A stretch of 9,056 nucleotides of DNA, taken from positions 1-9,056 of the forward strand of contig JAEZKI010000523.1 in the NCBI GenBank assembly GCA_023415525.1, read 5' to 3'. The notes under the pieces were generated by a model. That model made no database searches. It saw nothing but the letters and a program-made list of their open reading frames with translations, and had not been told where the DNA came from. The translations under genes and the position numbers were made by a program. The DNA is from Bacillota bacterium. Its GTDB lineage: Bacteria > Bacillota > Clostridia > Lachnospirales > Cellulosilyticaceae. Each line of letters opens with the position of its first letter. Position 1 is the stretch's first letter. Below are positions 6,216 through 9,056 of the stretch, in pieces.

Positions 6216-6536
6216 ATGAAGTATTATGACTTAGGGCAAGGAATAGGGGGCATATTATTTTTTCTTATACTCATAGGTAGTGTTTGGAGAGGGGTACAAA
6301 GTACAGCAGCAAGGGTGGAAGATAAGGGACTAGACACATTAGATCATGCTATTCGAAGAGCAGTCATACAATGCTATGCCGTAGAAGGGAGGTATCCTGA
6401 GGATATAGCGTATATAAAAGATAATTACGGCATTATGATGGATACTTCTAGATACATTGTACACTATGAAATATTTGCCTCCAATATTATGCCAGACATC
6501 ACTATATTGGTAAGAGGGAAAGGAGAAAAAGAGTGA
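6216..6536 (+). CDS. Small single-span pseudopilin-like protein
   Basis: The product is 106 residues. A short N-terminus (MKYYDLGQG) leads into a hydrophobic span at about 9-24, followed by a charged helix and a small outer domain. The stretch AVIQCYAVEGRYPEDIAYIK (50-69), then DNYG, has the Tyr-Ala-x-Glu-Gly-x-Tyr-Pro pattern typical of GspG-like pseudopilins just after their helix, so a pilin-like fold is likely. There is no canonical prepilin cleavage site (no Gly-Phe-Thr-Leu-Ile-Glu); the N-terminus offers only GQG or GIGG and no Glu at position 5. The protein may act uncleaved or be processed unusually. GAGGAGG (6204-6210) 5 nt before the ATG supports the start. It overlaps the next gene by 4 nt (GTGA), indicating translational coupling. 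It is probably a minor component of the pilus or secretion complex. Confidence 0.7.
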   Translation: MKYYDLGQGIGGILFFLILIGSVWRGVQSTAARVEDKGLDTLDHAIRRAVIQCYAVEGRYPEDIAYIKDNYGIMMDTSRYIVHYEIFASNIMPDITILVRGKGEKE

Positions 6537-7024
6537 AGATAAAATATAGATTGAATGCGTACACTTCTGAAACACTACTTATGTTAGCAATCCTTCTTCT
6601 ATTTGTAAGTACTTCCTTTATAGTGGTGAAATTAGGCGCTGATGTTTATGCGGAGATTGTACAAGATATGGAAAGTCATTTTGAAAGAAGTACCCCTCTT
6701 CTCTATATAGCCACTAAGGTTAGGCAAAATGATCAGGAGGGGCAGATAGAGCTTGCTCAAAAAGAAGGACAAAATGTTTTAGTTCTCATGGAAGATGTAG
6801 GGGGGACATGGTATGAAACATGGATTTATAGTTATGAAGGAGCTCTTTATGAAGCTTTTATAGAAAAAGGAACAACTATTAAATTATCAGATGGGATGCG
6901 CATTATGGAAATACATGATTTAAAAATACAACAATTAGACAGTCAAATGATAAACGTTAGGGTAAAAGATAAAGAGGGTAAAGATTTGGAAATGTCATTA
7001 TGTTTAAGGAGTAAGGTAAGCTAG
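6533..7024 (+). CDS. DUF4860-family protein of the type IV pilus locus
   Basis: The product is 163 residues. One N-terminal span (about 14-34) is followed by a helix and a beta-rich outer domain with LLYIATKVRQND (56-67) and YETWIYSYEGALYE (94-107), which match my recollection of DUF4860, a family found in clostridial pilus loci and of unknown function. The topology and the amphipathic helix after the span make it pseudopilin-like. Just before the span is AYTSE (9-13), with the same Ala-aromatic-x-x-Glu order as AFLVE in the next protein. The GTG start at 6533 overlaps the preceding stop (GTGA) and has GGAG at 6522-6525, 7 nt away. It is probably a minor pilin or assembly component. The family was assigned by eye. 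Confidence 0.75.
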   Translation: MKIKYRLNAYTSETLLMLAILLLFVSTSFIVVKLGADVYAEIVQDMESHFERSTPLLYIATKVRQNDQEGQIELAQKEGQNVLVLMEDVGGTWYETWIYSYEGALYEAFIEKGTTIKLSDGMRIMEIHDLKIQQLDSQMINVRVKDKEGKDLEMSLCLRSKVS

Positions 7025-7040
7025 TAAAAAGGAGAAAGAC

Positions 7041-7502
7041 ATGGAGAGTAGTAGGGTATCTCATTTAAGAGCTTTTTTAGTAGAATTAATGCTTGTTGTA
7101 CTCTTTTTTTCAATGGCACTTGCTATTACTATTAGGGTCTTTGAAGCTGCCCATAGCTTAAGGCGAAAGGCCTCTGATTTAACAGAAGCTGTGGCAATAG
7201 CACAAACTTTAGCAGAGTATTTAAAAGCCAGTGACGCCAAAGAAGACTATAAACAAAAGCTTATTGCATTAGGTGGTATAGAAAGAGGAGAAACGATTTA
7301 TTTCTATTATGATGAAAAATGGCAACTACAACCTAGGGAAGAAGAAGGGGGCTATAGAGTAGAGGTCTTAACCCAGATAGAATCCTTACAAAGTGGGGAG
7401 TGTATAGGGAGTCATATTGTTATTAAGAACAAAGAGGGGTCTATTTACAATGTGCAAGCCAAAAAATATTCTATTGGCAGAGTAAAGGGAGCTGGGGTAT
7501 GA
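7041..7502 (+). CDS. Type IV prepilin-like protein with a degenerate cleavage motif
   Basis: The product is 153 residues. The N-terminus reads SHLRAFLVELMLVVLFF, then SMALAITIRVF. A Glu one residue short of the usual prepilin position is followed by about 20 hydrophobic residues and a long helix (35-64), which is a pilin-type alpha-1. The Gly(-1)-Phe-Thr-Leu-Ile-Glu signature is reduced to Ala-Phe-Leu-Val-Glu. Cleavage after Ala11 would put Glu at position 4, while cleavage after Arg10 would put it at 5. The C-terminal domain (about 80-150) is beta-rich (ETIYFYYDEKWQLQ, YRVEVLTQIE), as in minor pseudopilins. GGAG at 7031-7034, 6 nt before ATG, supports the start. The gene overlaps the next by 4 nt (ATGA). 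It is likely a minor pilin; nothing marks it as the major subunit. Confidence 0.75.
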   Translation: MESSRVSHLRAFLVELMLVVLFFSMALAITIRVFEAAHSLRRKASDLTEAVAIAQTLAEYLKASDAKEDYKQKLIALGGIERGETIYFYYDEKWQLQPREEEGGYRVEVLTQIESLQSGECIGSHIVIKNKEGSIYNVQAKKYSIGRVKGAGV

Positions 7503-7930
7503 AAAGAAAAATGAAGATGGCTATAGGTATAGGGACCTCCTCTATGATTATGATTTTTGTGGTATTAGCACTTGTAACCTTAAGTGTACTAGCACTAGAA
7601 ACGGCTCAAGCTGATTACAGATTAGCACAAAAGGGAGGGGAGAATGTTAAATTATTTTATGAAGCAGATAGTCAAGCAGAGGAACAGTTAGCATATAGTG
7701 TGGAAGAGATAGCTAATCATACGTTTAGAGAAAGCCAGAGAAATGAACCCTTTAAAGTCACTTATGAAGTGCCAATGGGAGAAAAACAGAAACTATGTGT
7801 AGAGGTACAGGTAAGCAAAAAAAGGGGGATTATTGAATATAAAAAGACAGATTGGCATGTTCAAAATAGAGGAGAATGGCAGCTTGAGGAGGATGGCATA
7901 GGTTTTGGTGATATAAGGGTGCAAGATTAG
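7499..7930 (+). CDS. Single-span PilX/GspK-like minor pilin candidate
   Basis: The product is 143 residues. A basic start (MKRKMKM) is followed by GIGTSSMIMIFVVLALVTLS as the membrane segment, and then a helix containing FYEADSQAEEQLA (53-65). The small-residue, Ala/Glu pattern of that helix recalls the start of PilX/GspK minor pilins. There is no Glu at position 5, which is also a known feature of GspK, although no clear Gly-cleavage consensus is present beyond GIG. The remainder (about 85-143) is a small beta-rich domain. GGGAG at 7487-7491, 7 nt upstream, and a 4-nt overlap with the previous gene support the start and co-translation. The assignment rests on topology and neighbours more than on conserved sequence. 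Confidence 0.65.
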   Translation: MKRKMKMAIGIGTSSMIMIFVVLALVTLSVLALETAQADYRLAQKGGENVKLFYEADSQAEEQLAYSVEEIANHTFRESQRNEPFKVTYEVPMGEKQKLCVEVQVSKKRGIIEYKKTDWHVQNRGEWQLEEDGIGFGDIRVQD

Positions 7931-7941
7931 GGGGTAAGAAA

Positions 7942-9000
7942 ATGGATGCAAAAGAGCTATTTAGAGAAGCAATAGAACATGATGTAACAGACATATTTGT
8001 GGTGGCAGGAGCACCCCTTGCTTTTAAAATCAGAGGGGAAATTAGTTCAAGAGATACGAATAGATTAATGCCTGAAAAGACAAAGGAACTTATTGAGGCT
8101 ATTTATGTACTTGCAAACCGTGACACAAGGAATTTATCAGAAAAGGGAGATGATGATTTTTCCTTTTCTATTCCACAGGTGGGACGCTTTAGAGTAAATA
8201 CTTATAAACAAAGAGGTTCACAAGCTGCAGTTATAAGAGTTGTTCAGTTTGAGCTCCCCAATATTGAAAAATTAGGCATCCCTAAGCAAGTCATTGATTT
8301 ATACAAGAGAACCAAGGGCCTGGTGCTTGTAACGGGACCTGCAGGGAGTGGGAAGTCAACGACGCTTTCTTGTATCATTAATCAAATCAATAAGACAAGG
8401 GCAAGTCATATTATCACACTAGAAGATCCTATAGAATTTATTCACAAGCATGATAAAAGCATTGTAAGTCAGAGAGAATTAGGAACAGATACAACAAGCT
8501 ATGTACAAGGCTTAAGGGCAGCACTTAGAGAGGCACCAGATGTTATCTTGTTAGGGGAAATGAGGGATTTTGAAACGATTCATATTGCCATGACAGCAGC
8601 AGAGACGGGGCAGCTAGTACTCGGCACACTACATACATTAGGAGCAGCGAATACAGTAGATCGCATCATAGATGTTTTTCCAGCCAATCAACAACAACAG
8701 ATTAGAACGCAGCTTTCTATGGTTTTACAAGCCATTGTTTCACAGCAGCTTATACCAGGAAAAGATGGAAAGATCTTACCCGTTTTTGAGGTAGTCTTTG
8801 TCAATAGTGCGATACGCAATATGATTAGAGAATCTAAAATGCATCAAATAGATTCCGTCGTTTTTGCAGCAAAAGAAGAAGGGATGTGTAATATGGATAG
8901 TAGTATCATGAAGCTTTATCAAGAAGATAAAATAACAGGAGATAATGCCATAGCCTATAGCATAAATCACGAAGCAATGCGTAAGAAAGTGAGCGGATAA
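7942..9000 (+). CDS. pilT: PilT twitching-motility (retraction) ATPase
   Basis: This cytoplasmic hexameric ATPase drives pilus retraction by removing pilins through PilC. Its 352 residues match the usual PilT length of about 345-350. The N-terminal PAS-like domain includes VTDIFVVAGAPLAFKIRGEI (15-34) and the linker GRFRVNTYKQRGS. The motor domain has Walker A GPAGSGKST (132-140), Asp box ITLEDPIEF (158-166), Walker B DVILLGEMRD (200-209) and His box GQLVLGTLHT (223-232). The C-terminal AIRNMIRE (290-297) is the PilT-specific motif (AIRNLIRE) needed for retraction, which distinguishes it from PilB/GspE; these also carry a tetracysteine motif that is absent here. The start has a GGGGGT site at 7930-7935 overlapping the previous stop. 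As the final gene of the visible operon, it shows that the neighbouring machinery is a true pilus system with retraction rather than only a secretion pseudopilus. No PilB is in view. Confidence 0.95.
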   Translation: MDAKELFREAIEHDVTDIFVVAGAPLAFKIRGEISSRDTNRLMPEKTKELIEAIYVLANRDTRNLSEKGDDDFSFSIPQVGRFRVNTYKQRGSQAAVIRVVQFELPNIEKLGIPKQVIDLYKRTKGLVLVTGPAGSGKSTTLSCIINQINKTRASHIITLEDPIEFIHKHDKSIVSQRELGTDTTSYVQGLRAALREAPDVILLGEMRDFETIHIAMTAAETGQLVLGTLHTLGAANTVDRIIDVFPANQQQQIRTQLSMVLQAIVSQQLIPGKDGKILPVFEVVFVNSAIRNMIRESKMHQIDSVVFAAKEEGMCNMDSSIMKLYQEDKITGDNAIAYSINHEAMRKKVSG

Positions 9001-9056
9001 CACCTCCCAGGGTTCGGATTCCAGTCTCACTGTTAATGATAGGCGTATTTAAGAAG
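9001..9056 (+). other. Downstream tail after pilT, possible beginning of another gene
   Basis: These 56 nt carry no hairpin terminator and look less A/G-rich than the rest of the strand (CACCTCCCAGGGTTCGGATT at the start). An ATG at 9036 opens seven codons (MIGVFKK) running to the window edge, but it has no Shine-Dalgarno site upstream. The frame is also open backwards to the pilT stop. This may be the first codons of a gene or simply intergenic DNA. Confidence 0.25.

Noticed and set aside
6339..6575. 78-residue open frame on the minus strand
   Set aside because: It crosses two tightly coupled + strand genes with good ribosome binding sites and looks like a chance frame.
8776..9030. 84-residue open frame on the minus strand overlapping the end of pilT
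   Set aside because: Its sequence is the antisense of conserved PilT C-terminal codons, including the AIRNMIRE region.
9008..9030. GGTTCGGATTCC resembling a tRNA T-loop
   Set aside because: The loop does not fit TTCRANY, the flanks do not form a 5-bp stem, and no acceptor or anticodon arms can be traced.
1..9056. CRISPR arrays, insertion sequences, transposase genes, attachment sites or phage genes
   Set aside because: No regularly spaced repeats, terminal inverted repeats, transposases or integrases were seen; the only repeats are short coding ones.

Overview
The window is a compact stretch of AT-rich, purine-loaded coding strand from a low-GC Gram-positive bacterium. It most likely comes from the class Clostridia (Lachnospiraceae or a relative such as Cellulosilyticum; the genus is a guess). 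The grounds are strong Shine-Dalgarno sites before almost every gene, frequent GTG starts, an LPXTG/sortase pair, and a clostridial-type set of type IV pilus genes with a DUF4860 protein. All twelve genes lie on the + strand with gaps of 0-70 nt or 4-nt overlaps, and no convincing promoter is visible. The window therefore looks like the inside of one long transcription unit, or of two consecutive ones.

Region A (about 1-5173) is a surface-protein export, anchoring and possibly cross-linking module. It begins with the 3' part of an unrecognised gene. Next comes a SipW/ER-type signal peptidase (Ser/His active site) carrying a long multi-spanning N-terminal extension. Then comes a secreted protein with a TasA/CalY-like core motif, a Pro/Glu repeat stalk and a C-terminal LPQTG sorting signal, followed by an intergenic hairpin. 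The module ends with a DUF5305-like bitopic membrane protein, a secreted or lipid-anchored transglutaminase-like protein with an intact Cys-His-Asp triad, and a class D-like sortase. The simplest reading is that the signal peptidase matures the TasA-like protein, the sortase fixes it to the wall, and the DUF5305 and transglutaminase proteins help assemble or cross-link it.

Region B (5188-9000) is a partial type IV pilus (T4P) or type II secretion-like locus. It contains a PilC/GspF inner-membrane platform protein lacking the usual N-terminal extension, four small single-span proteins that are pseudopilin-like (one of them DUF4860), and a PilT retraction ATPase with all its hallmark motifs. 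No PilB extension ATPase, prepilin peptidase or classical GFTLIE-type major pilin is present in the window.

The most notable feature is the arrangement. A SipW/TasA-type matrix-fibre module whose fibre-like subunit carries an LPXTG anchor sits directly upstream of, and in line with, T4P machinery. Whether the two halves work together is inference. The last 56 bases, after pilT, are compositionally different and hold at most the first codons of another gene.
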